A stretch of 64,000 nt of DNA from Lithospermum erythrorhizon (lineage: Eukaryota > Streptophyta > Magnoliopsida > Boraginales > Boraginaceae): NCBI GenBank assembly GCA_019722365.1, contig JADFUC010002358.1, forward strand, positions 1 to 64,000. The letters are read 5' to 3'. The notes under the pieces are model-generated. The model worked only from the letters and a program-made list of their open reading frames with translations, made no database searches and was not told the origin of the DNA. This document shows, piece by piece, positions 1-11,518 of the stretch; the stretch's first letter is position 1; each line of letters begins with the position of its first letter. The position numbers were made by a program, and so were the translations under genes.

Positions 1-237
1 ATCAGTATTACTTCGTTCAGTTACGTATTACTCTACTGTGTGTTGTGTGTGGTGACCAATGCTTTGTGTGTGTGTGGTTGTGTGCGGTGTGCTTGGTGCT
101 TTATGTGTTATTTGCGGAGGTATGGTGACCGACCGGGAGGTTTGGTGTGGTGTGCATATTGTGTGGGTAGCCCATTGGATTGGGAGTTTGGTGTGATATC
201 TAGCGTTGAGGTGCTAGCCTCGATTTCGGGAGGATGA

Positions 238-372
238 AGTGGAGGCCTCATCGATTATTTGAGTGGATTCTCGTATGTGTATTATTTGGAGGTGGATTCC
301 TCATATGTGTGTGTATTATTTGAGTGGATTCCTCATGTAATGTATTATTTGTGGAGGTGGATTCCTCATTTG
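238..372. repeat. short tandem repeat, about 37-bp unit
   Basis: A degenerate unit built around GTGGATTCCTCAT followed by TGTGTATTATTTG is repeated about four times. The flanking first kilobase is GT-rich, with no recognisable protein on either strand; it resembles decayed LTR-retrotransposon sequence, but no domain supports that. Confidence 0.6.
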
Positions 373-1083
373 ATGACTTTGTGTGTTAGGAATGTTTCCA
401 TTAAATGAATATGCAACTAGTTATGAATATAATCTCATGTATAAGCGTCATGTAACATGGTATAAGAGAAATCTATGTGCTATTGTGGGCCGGTTATTTA
501 TTCGTAACCTAATTAATGTAACGTGCATATGTTATAATTATAGATATATATAAGCATGAATATATGTGATGGAGACTCGATGCAGCCCAGTATTTGTAGT
601 CACTCGGCTTAATAGTGACTCCACACATTCTCTCTATGGGCGGGCGTTTCATGCCTAGGTCTCTAGGAGCGATCGTTGAGGTGGCTGAGGATCTGTTTTG
701 CTGAGCTGCGTGGAGATCATAGGTGAGGCGGTGGTGGCATAGGAAGTCCTCATCAGTCATTTCCTTTTTGTTGTCGATTTGTATATTTTTAGACTGGTGT
801 GTTGTATTATATTGTAGTCGGTTGTCATACTTTCCACTATCTTTGTATCTTGGATTTGTGATACATTTATGCGCCTATTTTTGTTGGATGTGTTGTTGGA
901 ACACCGCGATGGAATAGAGAGTGTTATTTTGATAATGTCGGCCAGGTCATATTTTTTTTATTTGTATCCATCGATGGTGACTCTGGTATCTGGGTTGTTA
1001 ATGATCTTAACCTCGGGCGGCCGACTTGAGTGGGTGTTTAACCAACCAGTGAGCTTCCCCATATCTCTTGTGTCACTAGCATT

Positions 1084-1410
1084 TGTTGGAAATCAATGAG
1101 AATTGATTCCACTTTTCATTATTGCCCGTTGCGACAATTGTGTATCCGGTCATTCTGGGTTGGTTAAATGTGATGACCCGAACTTAGTGTTCACCTTAGT
1201 AATGGTATATTATTAGTGTGGTTCTCATGATAATTTAAGGGGGTTATGAAGCGATTCTTTAGATCTTACTGGATTGTCGTTATAACTCAATAGTAGTGGT
1301 CAGTATTATTATTATCTGACTTACTATTACTTGACTGAAAATGCTTTACATACAATGATATTCGAATAATATTTTATGAATGAAGTGCTTGAACTTGTAT
1401 ATTGTTTGAA
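1084..1410 (+). mobile_element. truncated copia-type LTR (5' part), family A
   Basis: Starts TGTTGGAAATCAATGAGAATTGATTCC and can be aligned for about 320 bp with the start of the solo LTR at 41509. Shared blocks include GCGACAATTGTGT, AGTGTTCACCTT and ACAATGATATTCGAATAATATTT. The TGTTGGAAAT start is typical of plant Ty1/copia LTRs. The similarity stops at about 1410, where a different element (gag remnant, opposite strand) begins, so this copy is broken. Confidence 0.75.
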
Positions 1411-1419
1411 CGACTCCTT

Positions 1420-2400
1420 ATTTACACACACACAAATGGCGAAAGCTCTGTATCCGGCCTTGTCAGTTGCGTTGCCGCAGTTGCTTGACCACCACAGCTG
1501 ACTATGATGTCATTTGATTCGGCAATGTTGGCTTGGGGGCATCGGCACGGCGCTTGGAAGCATTGATAGGCCTTGTGTCGGCTTTGCAGCATGCATTAAC
1601 CTTTACCTGACACTTGGCACATAGCGATCTGGGCACCTGGTTTGATGAACTTGTTCGATGTTGGCTTCTTGAGTCTGCTCTCGTTCACCTTGCCCTTGCC
1701 TTTGAACCTGTTGTTGTTGGAGGGACCACCAGTTTCCACCAAGTTTGCCTTGGTGAAGTGCACTCCATTGTCAGCTTTCTCCTTTGTCCCATTGGCAGCT
1801 TTGTCTTTGAGACGGTTGGCCTCTTCAGTTCTTCGTGTTGCCGATCAAGCTGGACAAGGGTGAAGTCTTTTCTTCTTGTGTTTCAGTTTGTTCACATAAT
1901 CATTCCAAGAAGGAAATTTCTCAACAAAACATTAGCCAAAAACAACTTGCAGTAAGTTCATGCCTTCATTAATCACGTCGGTACCACCCAGTTTTCAAGA
2001 CATGCAGCTTGATCCTTAACAGGTTTGTTCTCAAATCGTTGAAAAACTAATAACTTCCACGCGCATATTTCTTCTTACCCATCATCGTACCATATTTCTC
2101 TCTAAGGGCGTCCCAATTAACTTGATTTGTGAATAGTATATAAGTCAAACAGGTAATTAGTCATTTGTTCAGAATATGGCACCTAGCAGTCTTGTTGTCT
2201 TTATCAAACCTTTTCAGTTCTTTCACACGTTTGGGAACAACAAAGTAATAGGAAGTAACCATCGGAGACGGCCAGATATTTGAGGGGCGGTTTTCAAATA
2301 GCACATAGTCAACATCAAAGCAGTACATAAGGTTTGGGACATCTTTTTATAGTTGTTACCGTTCAGTTCCGGTTAGACATGCCGAACTTAATTTCGATTT
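1420..2400 (-). pseudogene. copia gag polyprotein remnant (UBN2-type)
   Basis: Read on the minus strand, the region gives recognisable plant copia gag pieces across several frames. These are a segment ending FVVPKRVKELKRFDKDNKTARC, a block around NWDALREKYG, then KKKYARG and later GGPSNNNRFKGKGKV and AMCQVK, as in the capsid and zinc-knuckle part of gag. Stops and frameshifts interrupt it throughout and no protease, integrase or RT follows, so it is a dead fragment. It abuts the LTR fragment at 1084-1410, which points the other way; the two are separate insertions or a nested remnant. Confidence 0.6.
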
Positions 2401-3950
2401 GGAAGGCATGGTTATACAACTTAAGCTTTCAAATTGTATACAAAGATGTACGAGATATGACAAAGACGGTGTGTTGCGAACAAAAAAAACCGAACCAAAA
2501 TTTTCAAACATTGTGTAGTGGTATGAAAGCCAACGACTTGAAAGCTGTCCGTGAGAATAGAGGTGGCATCTGCTAGACCCGGTAACTCCCCGAGTTAGCG
2601 GCGGCTGTTCCAGGTCCACTCACGGCATAGCTTGACTATATGAAACCTACAACAATTCTCGGCCAGGGAAAAGCAAGCGAGCAGAAAATATACTGATGTT
2701 GGCGAGAAAAGTAAAGCGGTGAACAAAAAGCGAAATACTGAAGGGGGGTGAAGAGCAGAACTCGTCAACACAAGTGGGATGATGGAAGAGGTCTGATGTG
2801 CTCTCTATTTATAGGAGAAGGAAGAGGCTGGTTTTGAATTCTGAAGTTAAAAAAACGTTTGTAACATCCAAGGTGATGAATGCTGTGTATTGATGGTGAT
2901 GAATGCTGTGTATTGATTGTGATGAATCTTTGTGTAACGGCTCTATTAAATGAAATGTCGGATCAAAAAGAAATAAAGAAAGTACAAGGTCTTTAGCGCA
3001 CCGGGTATCATAGCCTTAAACACGAACACGAGCCGGGCCGGGCCGGCGGCGCGCGTGTGGTTATTTTAGCGGGCTAGACTTATACCAAAAGCCTTAGTCA
3101 TTTGAACAAGCAATAAAGATTGGGTTATTTAAATAGAATTAAATGGTGCTCAAAAAACAATGTGGGAAAAAACTAATGTGCCTTTTCAAATTCCCAAGGC
3201 ATTCAAGACAATACTTTTATTATGTCCAACAGCTTCTCTATGTTGTTTTCTTTTCTTCTTTAATTTGTTTCAAAAGGTATGTTTCTTTGACTATATTAGT
3301 TGTGTGTCTATCAAGTTGATTGAATTCCTGAAACTACTTAGCTTGTATGTATTCGTTTGTATATACTTCATTTATTGAAGTTTGATGTATGCATGCTGGC
3401 TAGCTACTCTCCTCTACTATTCTTTCACAGGTTTTCCTTTATCATTTTGTTATTCATTTTATTAGCATAGCCAAAATCTTATGTTAGTATTTCTAATCTT
3501 GAGCGAAGTTGGCTAGTGAGAAGATGTTTATAATCTTTAGATTTTAGTACCGTTCTAGATTTTCTATTATGATCTATGACTCTTGACTCTTGAATATAAT
3601 GTAATAAATCAAAATGGTTCATTAAACTATTTCCACTTCTTATTTATTATGATGTAGTAAATGATGCTGCGCGTATTAGCCGGAAGGCGGTCGAAACAAC
3701 AAATTTGTTATCACAAGGGAAATACTATATACAACCGCCCGTGCCCTTCATTTTATGTTGTTGAATTATTTTATTTCTGTTGCTGTCCTTTTCTTAATAT
3801 AATAATGATGAATTGATGATGGAAGTTTGTTTCTTTAAGTTTCAGTTTGAAGGAAGACAAGAGGATTTAGAATTGAAGGAGGTCAATTATAATGTACTTT
3901 GACCGTGATGATCCTTTGGCGATAGTTATGCTTGGGGTTCACTTATGATT
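2400..3950. other. intergenic, no gene recognised
   Basis: Contains a good minus-strand TATA box (CTATAAATAGAGAG, about 2806-2819), perhaps the promoter of the element whose gag lies at 1420-2400. A tandem GGTGATGAATGCTGTGTATTGAT occurs at 2872-2920, and a GC-rich patch (GCCGGGCCGGGCC) at about 3034-3060. The rest is AT-rich with no supportable coding region. Confidence 0.5.
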
Positions 3951-4388
3951 TCCTTCAAAGAAATTGAAGTTCTCAAATTTACGGAAAGAAATGGAACAAC
4001 AAGATAGACTTAGAAATCCTTGATAGAGATAATTATTCTTTACTATTAGACCGCTACAGGCAATCAAGACTCAGGTAGAAAACCTCGGGATACGGTGTAC
4101 TCAAATGGATTTTACTCTAGTAAGCTGGGCTAGAAGCTCCCAATCTTGGCAAGATTTTCAAGGTAATCTGCGAAAAGTGTTCTTTTTGGACAAGAGATGT
4201 GTTGATCTCTTGAAAATTGGTGACTTGTTCAAGATCAGGAGGGAAATCGGGTTCACAGGCCTTCGATTTTATATCGCTAGCGGTGGGAGATACACAGTGG
4301 ACAAGTGATCGAGACTTGTCATGCGAGAAAGCTGAATTTGCCTATTTGCCTTGAGAAGACATATGTTTTATCTCACGGAGACAAAGAG
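3950..4388 (+). pseudogene. F-box/kelch-repeat protein pseudogene, 5' part
   Basis: Downstream of a degraded start, a frame gives VDLLKIGDLFKIRREIGF, the segment after the F-box in plant F-box/kelch proteins of the At1g14330/At5g60570 type. It is followed, after frame slips, by an approximate CEKAEFAYLP..EDICF and SHGDKE, which match the family's link to the first kelch repeat. Coding similarity stops at 4388 exactly where an LTR retrotransposon begins, and resumes at 6898. Such proteins are substrate receptors of SCF ubiquitin ligases. Frameshifts in addition to the insertion make this a pseudogene. The start at 3950 is approximate. Confidence 0.65.
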
Positions 4389-6897
4389 TGTTAATAGATG
4401 TGAAGCCCTAAACACGTGAAGAACCCCGATTATTCTAGAAGTATTACACTTCGGAAATAGAGGCAAGGAAAGAAAGTTCTAGAGTCTTATTTTTTGGAAA
4501 GTAATTAATTACCTTTTAGGCAGGTAATTGATGTGACTTTTCGAAAAAAGTAATTTCTTATAAGGTTTATTTGTGAAACCTATAAAATAGTCTTAACTTA
4601 CATAGTATTTTGAGGTGTGTAGAGAAACACCACCACCCAGTGGTGTGGTTGGAAATCATGAAGAGTTTATTCTTATTCTTAGAATTATGAGAGTTGTATA
4701 ATTCTTGGTAAGGTTGTAAGAAAAATTGAGAGATTCAAGAGAGCATTCATGAGAGGCTTGTGCCTAGAGTTTTCGTGAGAAAACATCCGGTTGAAGGTAA
4801 GTAAAATAGGGTTTTTGAGTCCTGTAACAAATCTTCGCTGATATTATTAGTGGATACTGCGGCCCAATTTGGATGCTTGCACTCACGTTGAGGGAACCGG
4901 GGTAAAATCCTTGTGTTGTTTATTTCGCGTTATTTTCTTTTCTGTTTTTGTCATATACGAATTAGTGGTATATCGTCACGAGTTAGGCTGTTGTTGTGCA
5001 TCACGGATGGGATCTGGTATTGTCAGAAGTATGGAATTGTCAATATTGGTATAGGAATCTAATAATTGGTATCGGAGCTTGGTTGTAAGCAGTGGATCTT
5101 TGAATACCCTAGCTATTGGTATCGAAACTTCGAGTTTGATGATTGGAAAGGTTATTAGGAAATTGTATATTTGGTTTGAAAGATAGTGTTGATGGGTTAA
5201 TGGTGGAAGATGAGATTGACTATTGGGTGTGTTTTGGAACATCACGATGTTATCCTTGGAGATTTCTTGGAAGCGTCTTGAAGATGAAGGTACATGGAGA
5301 TTTATGATATGGGTGATGTGGGCGACATCACGGTTATCCTTGGAAGATCTTGTCGGAAAATCATCGGAAGATGGAGGATCACAGGAGGAAATTTGTGACA
5401 TGGGTGATGTGTTTGATGATGATAACTTGACCTTGAAGTGAGGATCGGTGTACAAACCTCTGAGGTGAAAAATCGATAGAAGGTTTCTTGGTTATTAAAG
5501 CAGTTTATTAGAGTGGGTGATAGGGAGTTTCTTGGATGTTAGGAATGGGTGTCGCGGTAAAAATTCTATGTTGTGGTACTCACAGAGATATTAGGAAGTT
5601 CTAGGAAGCCATGAAAGAAGGCAAAACGAGGTTTTGTGATGGAGGAGTCAGGACAAGTGCCCACTAGGCGGCCTTGTCTGAGAACTACCGTTTGGTGATG
5701 AGTTAGAAGATGGCGAGCGAGTTGTTGCCTTTCGAGGTCAAGGTTGAACTTTGTACAAAGGTTGCAACGGGTTGTGTTGCATGAATCATCCAGAGTTAGT
5801 GGTTAAAAATCGGCGTGGTGTTTCATGCCTTGAAAGGATTTACTAGCTGAAGAAAGTGTTACGATCAGAGCATCGAAGGTCGATGGGTGGATCAAGTGGG
5901 AGTTTATGCAGACACGGAAAGGAAAGAAGAAGAGAGAATTCATTGATGACCAATCAAGCTTGGAGGTTGTTCCCGAGGTGCATGGAATGAAAGATTTTCA
6001 CGGCAAAGGCGAGAACATGGTGATAATAATTTGAATGGTGAAAAATTCCAACAGGCAAAAGTTGGCTATGTCTCTTCGATAGTCAAGTTGGTGACATTCG
6101 AGGTTGTTACGGATTGGTGAAAAATGCATTGAAGGCGGGGGATCGACTTGATGGGAGTTCAGGGATGATGAACTTCGAGGTAAAAGGCTGCCTCACAGTT
6201 AAGTTTGAAAGCGGTGATCCAGTTTAGTCTTCAAGTGAGGGTATTTATGCGTGTGAAGCTAAACACGTGAAGAACTTGATTATTCTAGAAGTATTACTTA
6301 AGAAATACTTGGAGAACAAGGAAAAGAAAGTTCAGCGTCTTATTTTTGGAAAGTAATTAATTACCTTTTAGGCGGGTAATTGATGTGACTTTTATTGAGA
6401 AGAAAAAGTAATTCCTTATAGAGTTTATTTGTGAAACCTATAAATAATCTTCTTTTGTAGTATTTTGAGTGTGTGCTTGCAACTGATGGTGGTTGGAAAT
6501 CGGCGCTTGTAGGTTAGAATATGAAGAGTTTATTCTTATTCTTACAATTATGAGAGTTTATTATAATTAGTAAGGTTGTGAAAAGAGTCGAGGGCCGAGA
6601 GCATTCATGAGACATGCAGGTTTTTAAGTGTGAGAAAACATCCGGTTGAAGTCGTAAAATAGGGTTTTGAGTCACATAACAATCTTCATGATATTATTAG
6701 TGGATGCAGTGGATGTCGCTCGTTGAGGGAACGGGTAAAATCGCTTGTGTTGTTTATTTCGCGTTATTTTAACTACGTTTTGTCGTATAAATTAGTGGTG
6801 GTATATCATAAGTTAAAACTGTTGTTGTGCATCACAGGATGGGATCGAGTTATTGTCAACTATGAAATTATCGATATTAGTATAAGTTCACACAACA
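4389..6897 (+). mobile_element. non-autonomous copia-type LTR retrotransposon
   Basis: Two direct LTRs of about 660 bp (roughly 4389-5065 and 6242-6897) share long blocks, for example ACACGTGAAGAAC, TTATTCTAGAAGTATTAC and GGAAAGTAATTAATTACC, plus AACATCCGGTTGAAG. Directly after the left LTR lies a plant-copia primer-binding site, TTGGTATCGGAGC (5066-5078). A purine-rich AAGTGAGGG (about 6234-6242) precedes the right LTR. The inner 1.17 kb has no gag or pol, so the element must depend on enzymes from elsewhere (TRIM/LARD-like). The flanks AAGAG (4384-4388) and AAGAA (6898-6902) look like a 5-bp target duplication. It sits inside the F-box/kelch coding sequence. LTR edges are accurate to a few bases. 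Confidence 0.8.
5239..5412. repeat. 86-88 bp tandem duplication inside the LTR element
   Basis: ACATCACGATGTTATCCTTGG at 5239 and ACATCACGGTTATCCTTGG at 5325 each start a copy that ends in a GGGTGATGTG block. The two imperfect copies lie head to tail in the otherwise non-coding internal region. Confidence 0.6.
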
Positions 6898-7634
6898 AAG
6901 AATAAAACTTGTGCAGTCATCTACCTGTAAGCAGGACGAAATTGAAGGTTGTGTGGTTTACAGGTATGAATTAGCAAATCAGTAGGAAGGGCCTTTGAAG
7001 GGTCTTCCAAGATGTTTATTCGCATCGGCTTCCCAAGGAAACTCAGCTTTTGTAGCCGGAGGACTAGAATTTTTTGGGGGAACATCTTCTGATTCTGCTG
7101 AAAAATACGACCCTGATATAAAAATGGATTTCTTGAGAGTGAACAAAAGGAAGTTTTTGTTCAGCGTGTTTCATGGATAACCAGATTCTATGTAATCTGA
7201 GGAAGAAACGAAGATGGGGGGACTTACATGTAAGGAATATTTTGATGAAGCAAACAATAAATGGAACAAATAACAGATACGCTTATAGATGATTGGTTAA
7301 AATTGTCACGCACCACCTCTTATCGCTGTTGTGAACAATGAGCTTTATTCACTTGAGGCTACATCAGATCAGTTGAAGGTATACTTAAAGAAAACAAACA
7401 GTTGGAAACCTTTGGGAGATGTCCCTGTGAAAGCCAACACAAGAAAGGTTAGAGTGTCAACGTTTTAAATCTTTAAGGAACGAGCTTCCTAATAGTGGAT
7501 CTTCCCTAATGCTATGGATATATACACTTGTTGCCCTGATCCTGATGCTAGTGGTGCATTGGAGGAATGTTGATAGCGGCAAAACTCAACATTGTCACTT
7601 TTTGCTTAATTGTTGTTGTGTCATGATGGCCTGA
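6898..7634 (+). pseudogene. F-box/kelch-repeat protein pseudogene, 3' part
   Basis: Continues the gene interrupted at 4388. After KE, broken frames give EIEGCVVYRYELA, KGLPRCLFASASQGNSAF and VAGGLEFFGGTSSDSAEKYD (kelch repeats), then PPLIAVVNNELYSLEATSDQ, LKVYLKKTNSWKPLGDVPVK and finally a C-terminal block reading approximately SGKTQHCHFLLNCCCVMMA before a stop at 7632-7634. This is the normal order of the At5g60570-like family. Internal kelch repeats are missing or unreadable (7150-7300) and at least four frame changes and several stops are present, so it is a pseudogene even apart from the retrotransposon. Confidence 0.75.
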
Positions 7635-8010
7635 TTGATGAGCAGATACTTATATGGAGTTCTGACGTTGTTGGGGTTCCATGTAGGCTTTCCTTTGTTG
7701 AACACTATCACTCTTTTTTGTTATTTCTAATGTGTATGTAATTTAATTTAACATGTATGGAGATCTTGATGCAGCGGTTATTTATGCCGCTTAATCAATG
7801 AGATCCAGTTTGAATGCTTATGTAGGGAGGGAGTGGGAATTATTATAATATTAAATATCAAAAAAATTAAACATGTATGATGCTCTTCTTCTTAAGCAAT
7901 TGAAACTGATCTTTATGTACTAGTAATCATCAATCTTTTATATATTGCATGTGCATGGTAAACTGCACAAATAAACTCATTGGAATTAGTCCTTCTTTCT
8001 AGCCCAGAAT

Positions 8011-9310
8011 CTATGCATATGGGCAGTCAAAAGTGGCTGGCTTTGGAGAATTTTCAGAATCTACTGGCCTGAACTTAAACTTCTTCAGTAACATAGCCAC
8101 AATATACTTCATCTGAACAAAAGCCATTTCTTTTCCTAGACAAGTTCTTGGACCAGCCTGAAAAACTGAAAACTTATAAGGAGAAATTTTCTTCAATGGC
8201 CCTACTATATGCTCATCACCCTCTTCCTCTAGATCAAGATGAATAATCCATCTTTCTGGTCTAAACTCAAACCTATCTCCCCCATAAATTTACCATTCTA
8301 CCCATGCCATACTGGAAGTAGTACTCTATCTCAGCACAAATTTTACCCCATCAGGTGAAAATCATCAACCAATGCATGTTTTGAATCCCATGCTACAGGA
8401 GGGATACAACCCTTAGACACTCACACAAACAAGCCATAAAGATGTATCTAAGTTGTTTCCAATGTTTCAAATTCTAACAGCTTTTGATTTTCAAGACTCT
8501 TCAACTCCTTCACTACTTCATCTTTAATTTCTGGATGGCAAATGAGATATAAAAAGCCAAGTCAGTGCAGATGATGTTGTGTGTGTCTTTTCAATATAAT
8601 GAAGCTTATTACCATGTCCTTATTGCTTCTTCATCTTCTTAAACATGATCATTTGAACAACAGATCTAACATTGTTGTTAAAGTATTTCTTCTCATGTAT
8701 AATATCCATGATGGAAGAATGAATCATTTCAACAGATTCTTTGAGACTTTTCAGATCCAACCCCAGAAATTTCTTGAATTTCCATATAGCAAGCTTGGTT
8801 CAGCACCCCTTTAGCACAAACCTTTGAAGCAATGTCAAAGCTTCCATAACAGGCAAGAAGAGACAGAATGATGGTGGTCTAATAAGCAGTCTGGATCAAA
8901 CCTAACGAGAACACAAATAATATCAAATCCATCCTTCTTAATATATCTTGCAAATCCACTGCTTTTGTTGTTAGTATTGCTAATGACTCCAAAAAGGAAT
9001 TATAAGCTTTCATCCATCACTTCAACAAATCATTCAAAACATGATCTTGTAAAGCCTTAACACTAAACTGATGGCGGCCTAATTTTCTCTAATTACTCCA
9101 AAGTTCTCCATCAACATTGAATATTCCATTCCAAGAAATCACCAAATATTTCAGTAAATGGTTTTGCTTTTAGGGTAGTTGTTGAAGTTGGTTTTCAATA
9201 TGTACTCCCACATTCACTGGATTCATACGTAACAATAGTTCTTCTTCTTGCTCCAAGTCTGCTGATCAATATGGTTTGTGTTGATTCTTGTAGTAAATAG
9301 GTGTACCAAT
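8011..9310 (-). pseudogene. cytochrome P450 pseudogene, CYP94-like
   Basis: The clean C-terminal piece (8196-8011) holds the haem-binding loop FQAGPRTCLGKEMA, with the axial Cys in the FxxGxRxCxG pattern. Upstream on the same strand, in changing frames, are NGIFNVDGELWSN, RKLGRHQFSVKALQDHVL, AVDLQDILRRMD, HPEIKDEVVKELK, IPPVAWDSKHALVDDF and YGMGRM. Together they follow the order of a CYP94-type fatty acid or jasmonate omega-hydroxylase. In-frame stops (for instance after ELWSN), frameshifts and a lost PERF region show that it is dead. CYP94 genes normally lack introns, and none is needed here. The 5' limit is approximate; CYP86/96 relatives are less likely. Confidence 0.75.
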
Positions 9311-11518
9311 CTAAAGTTGTGGCGGTTCTTGAAATAATCATACAAGCACCCAATAATGTGGGGTACGTTTAGGATATAATATGGTAATGATGATGATGAT
9401 GCGAACTTATTAGTTCTTCAGCCTGCCAAGAATCATGAAGAAGAAAAACAAGAAATGAAGCATATGTAAGAAAGATGAAGGAGGCAACATTTTTTAGCTC
9501 AACTTGGAAGGATGATCATTGGTATTATGAATAAGAGAAGTGATCTTATTTTATTTTTCGTTTGTGTCTATTATACAGGTATATTAGAATATTCATTTTT
9601 GGTATGTAGTAGTATATTTATTTATGCTCTCGCTATTTGAATATAATAAAAATGCGAAGACGAATATAAATAATCTACACATGGAAGTAGAAATAATATA
9701 ATAATATAATGTCTCCATATTTCTGATAATAATGATGTTACACAAATTAAAGCATGCTAATTGATATCGACGCATTTAGATATTGATCTTATAAAATTTA
9801 TATTGCATCCACAAAAATGATTAAGTGAATAACATAGTTCAAGCTGGGTAAAATTGTGAAAGTGTTAAATGTAGGTATTACATTCTGTGGCGTGATGTGA
9901 GTTAGAATTAAATGCAGTGGCAATATCTCATATTGAATTAAGTGGTTTAAAAGAAGTTAACGTCCACAGCAAGTGGCGACACATCATGGTCCCTTCCTCA
10001 GGTAAATTTCGGAATTGACGTTCACAGTTTGATTAAGTTAAGAAGGTGATTATTATTAAGGGGTCATTATTTGTGAGGTGAATATGGTGAAGATGTATGC
10101 GTATTAGATGTCAAAATCATAGGCTTAGAAATAATGGTTTACGTAGTTCATTATTTATCAAACCCCATTTGCATATGTTGAATAAAACCAATTTCTTTAA
10201 GGAATAGTCCAAGGGATTTGGGTTGGATACACGCAGATCAATGTTATTACTACAATAAATTATTATGGGAATAATAACTCAGAGATTAATTTCAAAATTT
10301 CAATTGTTTTAGACTCTGGACTTATTAAAGGTGACATGCTTGCTTATTCAATAGAATCAAACACATACAATAATTTACTCCATTGCCCACATACACAAAA
10401 TCAATTCTTTCCAAAGATGAAGGCATACCAGAGAAAGGTGTTTGATAATTAAATGTTCGAATACATCATTTAGCTGTCTGTGCTCTATTTTAATTCATTG
10501 AATCATGTTCATCATCATGATTGAATATAAGCTCTTCAATGTGTCTCTCAACAAACTACAACTTTTCATGACATCAACGGATCGATGATGGACGATAACT
10601 TTCATACATCCGATAAACACCTTTAGTTAGTTTGATGATTGTAATAATAATATTTTGCATTCATGAGGAAAAGCCCCTCAGGCTAATATTATAGTATGTT
10701 CAGCATTTATCATTTGTTTATCTACAAAAATTAATTCCTTTATAAAGGTAAGATTTATACAATATGTTAGATTGGTTAAAAATGACATGATTATCTCGGT
10801 TGGACAAAATGTGAGACTTTCGCTCGTTACAATCTTTTTTATGGACATTGAAGCTAAACACCAAAGCTTTAATAACCTAAAGACGGTTTGCTTCTATTGG
10901 CACTTCACAAAAACCTACATAGTAGACAATCTTTTTTTGATGGAGTTATTAGGATTTCATCATTTTGACAGGGCTTGCTATATGGAGATCACATGCTTCC
11001 ATTTTAGGGAAGTGAATTTAATTGCAAAATAAGGACCAGTAGATGGACTAGAGAGGTAACAATACACCATGTGCGTGGCATTTTGCCACCAATAATGAAA
11101 TAACATAGTGTGTCGTACTCGTATTTATGCAAAGGGTCGGGAATCATCTAACATTATTGGCTTATTGCTACAAGCATACAATGAAAGACAGAAAATTTAA
11201 GTGGAGCACTTGTAGCAGGTCATCTTATCCACAGTTATGTCAGTCATTCAGTGTCCAGTTATAACAGATGAGGACAAAACAGATTAGTGGCACAATGATA
11301 GCAATCATGTGTATCAAATATTATGTCCATAATAATGCTTCAAGCAGCTAGTTTATTAAGCATTAAGCTTGTAAAAAAAGCGTTACCCTTGTCACCAAAA
11401 GAAAAACTGAAACTCATACAATTGTTTTGAACTTACTTTAGTTGGGTCGTTTCCCTTTTCCCCCCCTTCTTTGGGCTAAATTTCAAGAAGAAAACTCTTG
11501 GATGTAAGTTCATGTAAC
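9311..11518. other. intergenic, no gene recognised
   Basis: AT-rich DNA with small ORFs that match nothing known to me, including a plus-strand 86-residue one at 10772-11032. No RNA gene or repeat with clear ends was seen. The right end carries the 3' flank of the minus-strand sulfite oxidase gene. Confidence 0.4.

Noticed and set aside
1614..1955. 113-codon plus-strand ORF
   Set aside because: Antisense to the copia gag remnant, which explains the sequence on the other strand.
4976..5455. 159-codon minus-strand ORF
   Set aside because: Lies across the LTR edge and internal tandem repeat of the retrotransposon, antisense to it, with no family resemblance; chance frame.
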